From contig DCJK01000047.1 of assembly GCA_002320005.1 (NCBI GenBank), positions 1-39,171 on the forward strand: 39,171 nt of DNA. The letters run 5' to 3'. This DNA is from Firmicutes bacterium UBA1702 (lineage in GTDB: Bacteria > Bacillota > Clostridia > Peptostreptococcales > Anaerovoracaceae). The translations under genes and the position numbers were made by a program. Shown here in pieces: positions 1 to 6,554 of the stretch; positions within the stretch are counted from its first letter, which is position 1; the number at the start of each line of letters is the position of its first letter. The notes below the pieces were generated by a model, which was given only the letters and a program-made list of their open reading frames with translations, was not told the DNA's origin and made no database searches.

Positions 1-22
1 CCGGCTGAGCCGGTAGTTATGA

Positions 23-931
23 TTTGCCGAAAACCTTTATGGTAAAGACAATATCATCGCCGCTGTCATGCACGCTGACGAACTGAATATTGCCATGACC
101 GAAAAGTACGGCAGGCCGGTCTACCACTATCATCTGCACATCATGGCATTGCCGGTGGTAGACAAAGAGGTGCACTGGACGAAGCGGTGCAAAGATCCCG
201 AACTCGTCGGTAAGGTCAAAGAGGTCATCCATCAAGTGAGCCATTCAAAGAAATGGAAGTCTGAAAAGGCCGTAGACGAGGATGGCAACCCCATCCTCAA
301 CAGCAAAGGAAAGCAAGTCTACCACGCTTCCTACAGCGTTCTCCAGGACAAATTCTTTGAGCATATGTCCGGTGCTGGATTCGAAGGCTTTAGCCGTGGT
401 GAACGCGGCAGTACCGCCGAACACCTCACTTCGCTGGAATATAAGGTCAAGCAAGACGAAAAGCGCTTGTCCGATCTGCAAAGCAAAATCGCCGGTGAGC
501 AGGTTACCTATGCAGACAACCACAAAGCGTTTATGACCTTCGGTGAGATCGATAGCCCCGGCAAAAAGACCATCATGGGCAAGTACACCGTGTCTGCAGA
601 GGCCTACGAAAAGCTGACCACCCTGGCCAAGCAAAGCTATTCCGCTGTTGCAGAAGTAAAAAAGCTGAAGGAAGAAAACAGAAGGTTGTCCAACAGAATA
701 TGGTCGCTGGAATCGGAAGTGTCCCGGCTCAAAACGGCATTGGCTGAACTGAAGGAAAAATGCAAGCCGTATCTGGATGCGTTAAAGGCTGCGCCGAAAG
801 CGGTCAAGGAATTCATCGATAGTATTCTAGAAAAATTCAAGAAGCAGGAGAAGGACATCATGTATGATACGATCCCCGCAGACAAGCCTCTGCCGCAAAA
901 GAAACCCAAAAGCAAGGATTACGAGCGATAA
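23..931 (+). pseudogene. 5'-truncated MobA/MobL-type relaxase (plasmid recombination/mobilization protein)
   Basis: The product resembles the Pre/Mob relaxases of mobilizable elements in Clostridia, which nick oriT and start conjugal DNA transfer. The relaxase-like part contains the HYHLHI segment (about residues 20-25 from the ATG at 68), the place of the histidine-rich metal site, followed by the family-like segments KRCKDPELVGKVKEVIHQVSHSKKW. The C-terminal half is coiled-coil rich (KKLKEENRRLSNRIWSLESEV and beyond) and very charged. Family-like sequence (FAENLYGKDNIIAAVMHADE) begins at base 23, upstream of the first ATG at 68. In-frame stops at 14-16 and 20-22 block any further extension. 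The N-terminal part with the catalytic Tyr is therefore missing, and I call it a remnant. The downstream neighbours are also element genes. Family assignment is fairly sure; whether a short product is made is unknown. Confidence 0.7.
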
Positions 932-963
932 CATCAAGAGCCGGAAAAAACGCCAAAAATCCG

Positions 964-1009
964 ATGGGAGTGTTTCAAACGATGCCTATATCGTTTGGAC
1001 ACTTCCCAT
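964..1009. repeat. Long imperfect hairpin in a mobile-element intergenic region
   Basis: Bases 964-983 (ATGGGAGTGTTTCAAACGAT) are complementary to 990-1009 apart from one bulge on each side and a wobble pair, with loop GCCTAT. It lies between the relaxase remnant and the next gene. There is no T-run after it, so it is not a plain terminator. It may be a folded leader or a recombination/transfer site. Confidence 0.55.
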
Positions 1010-1025
1010 TGGAAAATCCACCCAC

Positions 1026-1051
1026 TTTCCCGGTTCAAGAGCCGGGAAAAA
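1026..1051. repeat. Short hairpin before the small element gene
   Basis: TTTCCCGG pairs with CCGGGAAA around an 8-base loop (TTCAAGAG). The loop plus right arm, TCAAGAGCCGG(G)AAAAA, also occurs near 934, making a short direct repeat about 100 bases apart. It sits 24 bases upstream of the ATG at 1075 and could affect translation of that gene. Confidence 0.4.
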
Positions 1052-1074
1052 TTCCCCATTTTAGGAGGTATTTC

Positions 1075-1371
1075 ATGAAAACAGGACTTACTAAGAAGCA
1101 GAAAGTCACTGAGGTATATTGCAATGCTAAAGATCCCACCGCAGAGATCTACACCCACGACACAAAATTGAAAAAGCGGTTACTGACCTATGCCGCCCAA
1201 TTTCCGGAGCTGTGCCAGCAAACCGACGATGATGAGCAAGGCGGCCTGCGGTTCGAGATCGATAAAAGTAGAATCAGCATCCGGCTGACGGCACCGTATA
1301 GCGCAGAGCGCCGGAAGGCGTATAGAGATTATGCGAAAAATCATAGAGAGCGAAGAACTGAAAGAGTTTGA
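1075..1371 (+). CDS. Small conserved mobile-element protein, function unknown
   Basis: This encodes a 98-residue soluble, charged protein. The start at 1075 is chosen because a strong ribosome site, AGGAGG, lies just upstream; the longer reading from 964 would include the hairpin region. The pattern (KVTEVYCNAKDPTAEIYTHDTKLKKRLL, a GGLRFEID segment, and a basic tail SAERRKAYRDYAKNHRERR) resembles small proteins I associate with recombinase modules of Firmicute integrative elements, but I do not know a function. The last 41 bases overlap, in another frame, the recombinase tail starting at 1331. There is no membrane segment and no cysteine cluster. Confidence 0.6.
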   Translation: MKTGLTKKQKVTEVYCNAKDPTAEIYTHDTKLKKRLLTYAAQFPELCQQTDDDEQGGLRFEIDKSRISIRLTAPYSAERRKAYRDYAKNHRERRTERV

Positions 1372-1486
1372 TCCTCGCATTTGGCTTGAGGCTATTGAAA
1401 AGGTTACTGTTGATCACGATAAGCGTGTTGTGTTTACATTCCAGGATGGTAGAGAGATTACCTCTCAAGTGGAAGATGCTACATAA
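1331..1486 (+). pseudogene. C-terminal tail of a large serine recombinase
   Basis: Only 51 codons remain. The peptide contains IIESEELKEFDP, then VTVDHDKRVVFTFQDGREI, the pattern that closes many Tn916/Tn4451-class large serine recombinases of Firmicutes (an EFD..LW...VE.VTV......F.F.DG.EI ending). The resolvase domain with the catalytic serine and the zinc-ribbon domain are absent. The fragment begins inside the 3' end of the 1075-1371 gene, so a deletion seems to have joined two parts of an integrative element. I see no ribosome site for the ATG at 1331, so it is probably not translated. Confidence 0.6.
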
Positions 1487-1544
1487 ATAAACGGATATAT
1501 TTATTGAACGAGCAGATTCGAGTTTGAGATACGGATAAACAATC

Positions 1545-1581
1545 CCCTTCGCAGTAGAGCAATTTGCTGTATTGCGAAGGG
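1545..1581. terminator. Hairpin after the recombinase tail
   Basis: CCCTTCGCA (1545-1553) pairs perfectly with TGCGAAGGG (1573-1581), and inside it AGCAA pairs with TTGCT. This is a very stable fold at the end of the element remnant. The T-run after it is weak (AATTTGCTT), so it is a likely but not certain terminator. Confidence 0.55.
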
Positions 1582-1616
1582 AATTTGCTTACTTGGCCGA
1601 ACACGAAGCCACCAAT

Positions 1617-1644
1617 TTGACACAATTGTTTTCTTGTGTATAAT
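1617..1644 (+). promoter_or_regulatory. Consensus sigma-A promoter
   Basis: A perfect TTGACA (1617-1622) and perfect TATAAT (1639-1644) are separated by 16 bases. Transcription would begin near 1651. That is downstream of the ATG at 1634, so this promoter cannot serve a protein starting there. Confidence 0.6.
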
Positions 1645-1651
1645 AACAGGC

Positions 1652-1948
1652 AAGGATAACAATATCTACTACCGTATCCTGAAAACCACATTTTACGAAG
1701 GAGACCCGAAAGAAATCACCGGATTACATACGGAAGCCCTGGGAGCGCTTTTCTCGGTTGACAGTATGGACAGCTGTGAGGAAATGATGATTCAGGGCTG
1801 GCCGGGCGCTCTTTACAAGAAAGATGACACGGCATTTCTCTGTTGGACTTATTCTCCGGAAGTCACTTATGTTCTGGAATACACTCCAAGCAAAATTGAT
1901 GATTCCGAAATCATCAAGATGGCTGAAAGTGCAGAACCTGTAAAATAA
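1652..1948 (+). pseudogene. Truncated DUF4367-like protein (C-terminal part)
   Basis: The open frame runs from an ATG at 1634, but family-like sequence appears from about 1652 (DNNIYYRILKTTFYEGDPKEI) to the end. The closing pattern GALYKKDDTAFLCWTYSPEVTYVLEY followed by SEIIKMAESAEPV resembles the C-terminus of DUF4367 domains. These are usually the exported part of small anti-sigma or stress-related membrane proteins. No signal peptide, membrane segment or ribosome site is present, so the N-terminal portion is lost. A terminator-like hairpin follows directly. DUF4367 is my best guess; the truncation is better supported than the family. Confidence 0.45.
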
Positions 1949-1952
1949 AAAC

Positions 1953-1994
1953 CACAGTCTACACTTCAAATCGGAGCGTGACTGTGACTTTTTA
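1953..1994 (+). terminator. Rho-independent terminator
   Basis: CACAGTC (1953-1959) pairs with GACTGTG (1980-1986), extended by partial inner pairing, and is followed by ACTTTTTATTT. It closes the truncated gene before the redox island begins. Confidence 0.65.
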
Positions 1995-2039
1995 TTTATG
2001 CACGGGCATGATTTTTCTATCATTCCTTCTTGGAAAAAT

Positions 2040-2080
2040 GTGATTTTATCACGGAGAGCGCCTCCGAAACAGGTTATACT
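2040..2080 (+). promoter_or_regulatory. Activator-type promoter of the SDR/rhodanese operon (operator O1)
   Basis: The perfect dyad GTGAT-TTT-ATCAC lies at 2040-2052 (centre 2046) and the -10 box TATACT at 2075-2080. With a start near 2087 the dyad is centred about -41 and covers the place of the -35 box, which is absent. The same dyad at the same distance recurs at 3302 and 7331. I infer binding by the Crp/Fnr-family protein encoded at 5760-6419. Confidence 0.7.
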
Positions 2081-2109
2081 ACAAATACAAAACACAAGGA
2101 GGTATTCTT

Positions 2110-2856
2110 ATGAGACTGAAAGATAAAGTTGCAATCATCACCGGAGGCAGCCGTGGCATTGGCTACGCTACCGCAGACAAATTTTTGAAGGAAGGTGCTA
2201 CGGTAATCCTGACCGCAAGCTCACAAGGTTCTGCTGACAAAGCGGTTGCGCAGCTTAAAGAAAAGTACCCTGATGCAACAGTTGCGGGAATCAGTCCTAA
2301 CCTGTCCAATTTGGAATCTGTCCGCAATGCGTTCCGAGAAGCTGCCTCAAAATACGGTTGCATTGATATTCTGGTGAACAATGCCGGTGTATCCGAAAGC
2401 ACTCCCTTTACCGAGTATACGGAGGAAACCTTTGATAAGGTTATGGATCTGAATGTAAAAGGCGTGTTCAATGCTACAAGAGCCGCCAGTGAGTGCATGA
2501 TTGCAAAAGGTCAAGGTGTTATTCTCTCCACCTCCTCAATGGTCAGCATTTACGGCCAGCCCAGTGGCTTTGCTTATCCCGCATCCAAATTTGCTGTCAA
2601 TGGCCTGACGGTTTCCCTTGCCCGAGAATTGGGTCCGAAGGGTATTCGAGTGAATGCAGTCGCTCCCGGTATTACCCTGACCGATATGATGAAGGCTGTT
2701 CCCAAGGAAGTAATTGATCCGCTCATCAAGCAGATCCCTCTGCGCCGCCTGGGTCAGCCGGAGGATATTGCCAATGCATTTGTGTTCCTGGCATCTGACG
2801 AAGCATCCTATATCACGGGCGTTGTGCTCAGTGTAGACGGAATGGCAAGAACATAA
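2110..2856 (+). CDS. Short-chain dehydrogenase/reductase (FabG/BaiA-like)
   Basis: This is a 248-residue classical SDR oxidoreductase using NAD(P)(H). Visible motifs are the dinucleotide-binding TGGSRGIG (residues 11-18), NNAG (90-93), and catalytic Asn115, Ser143, Tyr156 and Lys160 (YPASK), followed by a PG segment after the sheet. Length and layout match 3-oxoacyl-ACP reductase FabG. Segments such as QLKEKYPDATV also recall bile-acid and hydroxysteroid dehydrogenases of the BaiA type. Substrate cannot be decided. The start is fixed by AGGAGG before the ATG. It is the first gene after operator O1, and a hairpin, not a clear terminator, separates it from the rhodanese lipoprotein. Its place with sulfur and oxygen-defence genes suggests detoxification of a carbonyl compound, but that is inference. 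Confidence 0.9.
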   Translation: MRLKDKVAIITGGSRGIGYATADKFLKEGATVILTASSQGSADKAVAQLKEKYPDATVAGISPNLSNLESVRNAFREAASKYGCIDILVNNAGVSESTPFTEYTEETFDKVMDLNVKGVFNATRAASECMIAKGQGVILSTSSMVSIYGQPSGFAYPASKFAVNGLTVSLARELGPKGIRVNAVAPGITLTDMMKAVPKEVIDPLIKQIPLRRLGQPEDIANAFVFLASDEASYITGVVLSVDGMART

Positions 2857-2866
2857 AAAAGGAAAC

Positions 2867-2890
2867 AGGGCAGCTGGAAACGGCTGCCCT
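2867..2890 (+). terminator. Intercistronic hairpin (attenuator-like)
   Basis: AGGGCAGC (2867-2874) pairs perfectly with GCTGCCCT (2883-2890) around an 8-base loop. Only ATCTTC follows, so read-through into the rhodanese lipoprotein gene at 2916 is likely. Confidence 0.5.
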
Positions 2891-2915
2891 ATCTTCAAAA
2901 TATGGAGGTATACAC

Positions 2916-3305
2916 ATGAAAAGAATCATTCCCATTTTAATGACTTTACTGCTTCTCTCTGGTTGTGCAACGCAATCCGCTGAAAAAACCTATCGACAGA
3001 TTACTATGGAGGAAGCTATTACGATGATGGAGGAGGAAACCGGATACATCATCCTCGATGTTCGTACTGCTCAGGAATATAGCGAAAAGCATATTCCCGG
3101 TGCTATCAATATTGCCAACGAATCCATTGGCACAGAGGATATCTCTGAACTGCCGGATAAAGATCAGCTGATTCTGGTATACTGCCGCAGCGGTAATCGG
3201 AGTAAGCAGGCATCTGAAAAACTGGTGAAACTGGGCTACACCAATATCATTGAGATCGGCGGAATTAATAGTTGGCCCGGTGAAACAGTCACCGGCGATA
3301 AGTGA
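2916..3305 (+). CDS. Rhodanese-domain lipoprotein
   Basis: This is a 129-residue protein. Residues 1-17 are a lipoprotein signal peptide ending in the lipobox LSGC (Cys17), so it should be anchored on the outer face of the cytoplasmic membrane. Residues about 27-126 form a single rhodanese domain with the family elements LDVRTAQEYSEKHIPGAINI and the active-site loop VYCRSGNRS, nucleophile Cys90. Such proteins carry sulfane sulfur as a persulfide. It is the second gene of the SDR operon, and a second rhodanese (3695) and a rhodanese-fused enzyme (4017) follow. Its last codons overlap operator O2 of the next promoter. The physiological donor and acceptor are unknown. Confidence 0.92.
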   Translation: MKRIIPILMTLLLLSGCATQSAEKTYRQITMEEAITMMEEETGYIILDVRTAQEYSEKHIPGAINIANESIGTEDISELPDKDQLILVYCRSGNRSKQASEKLVKLGYTNIIEIGGINSWPGETVTGDK

Positions 3306-3342
3306 TAAAGTCACAGAACAAGGAACGACTACTGGATATAAT
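3302..3342 (+). promoter_or_regulatory. Activator-type promoter of the thioredoxin operon (operator O2)
   Basis: GTGAT-AAA-GTCAC (3302-3314, centre 3308) overlaps the stop codon of the lipoprotein gene. The -10 box TATAAT (3337-3342) starts exactly 35 bases after the dyad start, as at O1. No -35 box is visible, so transcription probably depends on the activator. Confidence 0.75.
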
Positions 3343-3376
3343 AAAGCCATAAAAAAGAAAACAGGAGGACTTAAAT

Positions 3377-3682
3377 ATGTCTGCTATCAGTGTTAATAAA
3401 AACAATTTCAATCAAGAGGTTTTGAACTCGGACAAGCCCGTCCTGATGGATTTCTGGGCTCCCTGGTGTGGTCCTTGCCGCATGGTAGTTCCTCTGGTAG
3501 AGGAGATTGCCAAGGAGCGCTCCGATATCAAGGTTGTTAAAATTAATGTGGATGAGGAACAGGAACTGGCTATGCAGTTCGGTGTGATGAGCATACCCAC
3601 TCTGGTGGTTATGAAGAACGGAAAGATTGTCAATCAAGTCACCGGTGCCAGACCTAAGGCTCAGATTCTCGCCATGCTGTAA
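3377..3682 (+). CDS. trxA: Thioredoxin
   Basis: This is a 101-residue cytoplasmic thioredoxin. The redox-active site WCGPC is at residues 30-34 inside FWAPWCGPC, and the cis-proline loop SIPTL follows, as in true thioredoxins. The start is fixed by AGGAGG upstream. It heads a tight operon with the rhodanese at 3695 (12 bases apart) and the CoA-disulfide-reductase-like enzyme at 4017. This grouping suggests it reduces persulfides or disulfides made by those partners, releasing sulfide, although generic thioredoxin duty is equally possible. No dedicated thioredoxin reductase is encoded nearby; the FAD enzyme at 4017 is not one by motif. Confidence 0.95.
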   Translation: MSAISVNKNNFNQEVLNSDKPVLMDFWAPWCGPCRMVVPLVEEIAKERSDIKVVKINVDEEQELAMQFGVMSIPTLVVMKNGKIVNQVTGARPKAQILAML

Positions 3683-3694
3683 GGAGGTGCAAAG

Positions 3695-4015
3695 ATGAGA
3701 TTCTTCGATTTCCTGAAAGGCCCTGACATCAATCAGGGTGTCAAAGAATATAGCACTACGGATGGCGCAGTCCTGCTGGACGTTCGCACACCCGACGAAT
3801 ACCGGCAGGGGCATATCCCCGGCAGTAAAAATGTTCCTTTGCAGTCCATTGACAAAGTGGCTGGCATGATTGACAATAAAGCTACCCCCATCTTTGTACA
3901 CTGTCTCAGTGGTGCAAGAAGCCGTCAGGCAGCTGCTATTTTGAAGCAGATGGGTTATACCAACGTGAAAAACATAGGCGGAATTTCCGCTTATGCAGGA
4001 AAGGTGGAACGATAA
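3695..4015 (+). CDS. Single-domain rhodanese-like protein
   Basis: This is a 106-residue cytoplasmic protein consisting almost entirely of one rhodanese domain: LLDVRTPDEYRQGHIPGSKNVPL at 27-49, and the active-site loop HCLSGARSR with nucleophile Cys70. There is no signal peptide, unlike the lipoprotein at 2916. Ribosome site AGGAGG lies 8 bases before the ATG. It is between thioredoxin and the rhodanese-fused FAD enzyme, with only one base between its stop and the next start, so translation is probably coupled. Likely role: sulfane-sulfur transfer among these partners. Similar small rhodaneses are called PspE- or GlpE-like; I assign no symbol. Confidence 0.93.
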   Translation: MRFFDFLKGPDINQGVKEYSTTDGAVLLDVRTPDEYRQGHIPGSKNVPLQSIDKVAGMIDNKATPIFVHCLSGARSRQAAAILKQMGYTNVKNIGGISAYAGKVER

Positions 4016-4016
4016 T

Positions 4017-5711
4017 ATGAAAGTTGTCATTGTGGGCGGTGTGGCAGGCGGTGCTACCGCTGCCGCCCGTATTCGCAGACTGAATGAGCAGGCAGAAATC
4101 GTAGTTTTTGAGCGCTCGGGGTATATCTCCTATGCCAACTGTGGTCTGCCATACTATATCGGTGATGTGATTACCGATCGGTCGGATCTGACCCTACAGA
4201 CCCCGGAAAGCTTCTTCTCCCGGTTCCATGTAAACATGAAGGTGCGCCATGAGGTCACGGCTATCCATCCCGAAAAAAAAGAAGTTACCGTGAAAAATCT
4301 GGAAACCGGTGAGGAGTTCGAGGAGAGCTATGACAAGCTGATTCTCTCTCCCGGAGCCAAGCCTACCCAGCCCCGGCTTCCCGGTGTAGGTCTTGATAAG
4401 CTGTTTACCCTGCGCACTGTTGAAGATACCTTCTGCATCAAGGATTACATCCATGCAAACCATCCCAAGTCTGTTGTGCTGGCAGGCGGTGGCTTCATTG
4501 GATTGGAGCTGGCAGAAAACCTGCGAGAGCTGGGGATGGATGTCACCATTGTCCAGCGTCCAAAACAGCTTATGAATCCCTTTGATGCCGATATGGCTTC
4601 TTTCATCCATAATGAAATGCGCAAGCACGGTGTAAAGCTGGCACTTGGTCATACCGTAGAAGGGTTTGAGGAAAGGGACGGCGGCGTGGATGTGCTGCTG
4701 AAAGACGAACAGCCTCTCCACGCGGATATGGTAATCCTGGCCATTGGTGTTTCTCCCGAAACCACCCTTGCAAAGGATGCCGGGTTGGAACTGGGCATTA
4801 AAGAAAGTATTGTGGTCAATGACCGAATGGAAACCTCCATTTCCGACATCTATGCCGTGGGCGATGCGGTGCAGGTGAAGCACTTCGTCACCGGGCAGGA
4901 TGCTCTGATTTCTTTGGCTGGCCCTGCCAATAAACAGGGACGAATCGCTGCGGACAACATCTGTGGCGGAGACAGCCATTATACCGGCTCCCAAGGCAGC
5001 AGTGTCATCAAGATCTTTGGCATGACTGCCGCTACTACCGGCGTAAATGAGACCAACGCCAGAAAAACAGGGCTGGATGTTGATACGGTTATCCTGTCGC
5101 CCATGAGCCATGCAGGTTACTACCCCGGCGGGAAAGTCATGACAATGAAGGTGGTCTTTGAAAAGGCGACTTATCGCCTGCTGGGTGCGCAGATCGTAGG
5201 CTATGAAGGTGTGGATAAGCGCATTGATGTGCTGGCCACCGCTATACGGGCAGGAATGAAAGCCACGGAACTGAAGGATCTGGATCTGGCCTACGCACCG
5301 CCTTATTCCTCTGCGAAAGACCCGGTAAATATGGCTGGCTTTATGGTTGAGAATATCGCAAACGGTGTTCTGAAACAATGGCATCTGGAAGATGCAGATC
5401 GTCTTCCTCGTGACGGAAGCGTAACTCTGTTGGACACCCGCACTGTGGAAGAATTCGCACACGGACACATTGACGGCTTCTTTAACATCCCGGTGGACGA
5501 GCTGCGGGAGCGGCTGGATGAGCTGGACAAGCGTAAGCCTGTCTACGTCATCTGTCAGAGCGGTCTGCGCAGCTACATTGCCTGTCGTATCCTGGCCGGA
5601 AACGGCTTTGACTGCTATAACTTCTCCGGCGGCTTCCGGTTCTATGATGCTGTGACCAATGATCGCTGTCTCATTGAATCGGCTACGGCCTGCGGAATGG
5701 ATCGAGCATAA
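4017..5711 (+). CDS. CoA-disulfide reductase-like FAD/NAD(P)H oxidoreductase fused to rhodanese
   Basis: This is a 564-residue enzyme. Residues 1-450 are a pyridine-nucleotide-disulfide oxidoreductase: FAD-binding GGVAGGATAAARIRR at 7-21, a single redox Cys42 in SYANCGLPYYIG, a second Rossmann GGGFIGLELAENL near 165, and FAD-contact AVGDA. The single Cys42, not a CxxC pair, marks the CoADR/NADH-oxidase/Npsr group. Residues about 470-560 form a rhodanese domain with Cys513 in VICQSGLRS. CoADR-Rhd enzymes reduce CoA-disulfide, CoA-persulfide or polysulfide with NAD(P)H. I start at 4017 because family homology begins there and AAAGGTGG precedes it; an in-frame ATG at 3993 lies inside the upstream gene. 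Last gene of the O2 operon. Confidence 0.93.
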   Translation: MKVVIVGGVAGGATAAARIRRLNEQAEIVVFERSGYISYANCGLPYYIGDVITDRSDLTLQTPESFFSRFHVNMKVRHEVTAIHPEKKEVTVKNLETGEEFEESYDKLILSPGAKPTQPRLPGVGLDKLFTLRTVEDTFCIKDYIHANHPKSVVLAGGGFIGLELAENLRELGMDVTIVQRPKQLMNPFDADMASFIHNEMRKHGVKLALGHTVEGFEERDGGVDVLLKDEQPLHADMVILAIGVSPETTLAKDAGLELGIKESIVVNDRMETSISDIYAVGDAVQVKHFVTGQDALISLAGPANKQGRIAADNICGGDSHYTGSQGSSVIKIFGMTAATTGVNETNARKTGLDVDTVILSPMSHAGYYPGGKVMTMKVVFEKATYRLLGAQIVGYEGVDKRIDVLATAIRAGMKATELKDLDLAYAPPYSSAKDPVNMAGFMVENIANGVLKQWHLEDADRLPRDGSVTLLDTRTVEEFAHGHIDGFFNIPVDELRERLDELDKRKPVYVICQSGLRSYIACRILAGNGFDCYNFSGGFRFYDAVTNDRCLIESATACGMDRA

Positions 5712-5715
5712 AATC

Positions 5716-5757
5716 AGGACATCTGCTTGCAACTAATAGCAAGCAGATGTCCTTTTT
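5716..5757. terminator. Strong bidirectional terminator between convergent genes
   Basis: AGGACATCTGCTTGC (from 5716) pairs perfectly with GCAAGCAGATGTCCT around an 8-base loop and is followed by TTTTT. On the other strand the fold is followed by TGATTTTAT. It ends both the CoADR-Rhd operon and the regulator gene on the minus strand. Confidence 0.92.
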
Positions 5758-5759
5758 GC

Positions 5760-6419
5760 TTAATCATTTTGCAATTGTTCCAGTCTGATTTTGTCTGTAA
5801 CCTCCACTGTTCCACGACTCAGCCTGACCATACCCTCGTTCTGGAAATAGCGAAGCATTCGGGTAACTACCTCACGGGCGGTACCCATGTGGCCCGCAAT
5901 GGTTTCATGGGTAATCTTGAGGATGTTTGTTTCCTCTAAGCTGCATTCCTCCAGAAGAAATTCTGCCAGCCTTTTATCAAAGCTTTTCCACATGATCTGC
6001 TCCATGAGCCACATAACCTCAGAAAAACGGGTAGCCATAATTTCGTTGGTAAAATTAGCTACCACAGCAGACTCTTTCATAATGCGCTGATAAGTGTCAG
6101 CAGAAATAACCCACATCGTGGTATCCTTCTGCGCCTCAACGGTGATCTCAAACTGAATGCTGTTCATCATACAGGAGGCGGAAAACAGGCAAATATCCCG
6201 ATCAAACAAACGATAGAGGCTAATCTCTCGTCCTTCATCGGAAAGAATATAGGCACGAAGCTGTCCGCTTCTTACCAGCAGAAGACCGGTACACTCCACA
6301 GTTCCGTTGTGAATCACAGTCCCTTTGTCCACTTTTCGTAAAACTGTATTTTGCTCCAAAATCTGCTGCTGGGTCGGTGTCAGTTTGTTCCAAATTGGAA
6401 AATAGGATGAAAAATCCAT
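5760..6419 (-). CDS. Crp/Fnr-family transcriptional regulator
   Basis: This is a 219-residue DNA-binding regulator. Residues about 25-120 form the cyclic-nucleotide-binding-like beta barrel (IHNGTVECTGLLLVRSGQLRAYILSDEGREISLYRL). Residues about 140-215 hold the dimer helix and winged helix-turn-helix (THETIAGHMGTAREVVTRMLRYFQNEGMVRLSRGTVEV). The N-terminal cysteine cluster of FNR is missing, so oxygen sensing by an iron-sulfur cluster is unlikely. The two cysteines in DICLFSASCMM could sense redox state, but this is a guess. The start is chosen by AAGGAGG 8 bases upstream; open frame extends further but runs through the divergent promoter. Transcribed away from the DUF134-NifX gene. It is the best candidate to bind the three GTGAT-N3-RTCAC sites in this island. 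Confidence 0.9.
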   Translation of the reverse strand: MDFSSYFPIWNKLTPTQQQILEQNTVLRKVDKGTVIHNGTVECTGLLLVRSGQLRAYILSDEGREISLYRLFDRDICLFSASCMMNSIQFEITVEAQKDTTMWVISADTYQRIMKESAVVANFTNEIMATRFSEVMWLMEQIMWKSFDKRLAEFLLEECSLEETNILKITHETIAGHMGTAREVVTRMLRYFQNEGMVRLSRGTVEVTDKIRLEQLQND

Positions 6420-6443
6420 GGATACACCTCCTTGAATATACAT

Positions 6444-6472
6444 AGTATAAAACAATTTGTGGCATATGTCAA
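6444..6472 (-). promoter_or_regulatory. Promoter of the Crp/Fnr-family regulator
   Basis: On the minus strand, TTGACA (complement of 6467-6472), a 17-base spacer, then TATACT (complement of 6444-6449). The -35 box overlaps a GGCATATG operator-like copy and faces the -35 box of the divergent promoter 8 bases away. Confidence 0.8.
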
Positions 6473-6538
6473 TAACTCCGTTGACATATAGGAAAAGGAG
6501 ATGTACAATGGTTGTATAAATGGCATATGCCGCAAATA
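6454..6538. promoter_or_regulatory. Paired inverted operator-like sites in the divergent promoter region
   Basis: ATTTGTGGCATATGTC on the plus strand (6455-6470) and ATTTGCGGCATATGCC on the minus strand (complement of about 6522-6537) agree at all but two positions. They flank the divergent promoters: the first covers the -35 box of the regulator gene, the second lies just after the expected start of the DUF134 transcript. Occupation of both would block both genes. The binder could be the DUF134 helix-turn-helix protein or the Crp/Fnr protein. Confidence 0.6.
6481..6509 (+). promoter_or_regulatory. Promoter of the DUF134-NifX gene
   Basis: Perfect TTGACA (6481-6486), 17-base spacer, TACAAT (6504-6509). 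Together with the opposite promoter it forms the perfect inverted repeat TATGTCAA-N8-TTGACATA at 6465-6488. Confidence 0.8.
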
Positions 6539-6554
6539 ATATGGAGGTGAATCT

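Noticed and set aside
964..1371. Long version of the small element protein starting at 964.
   Set aside because: The added 37 residues come from a hairpin region without family-like sequence, and AGGAGG before 1075 gives a better start.
4194..5732. Long minus-strand open frame opposite the CoADR-Rhd gene.
   Set aside because: Shadow of a strongly coding, GC-rich plus-strand gene, with no protein family pattern.
6515..6540. GGCATATGCC taken as a Crp/Fnr operator of the GTGAT type.
   Set aside because: It shares no half-site with GTGAT-N3-RTCAC. It is better treated as a separate motif.
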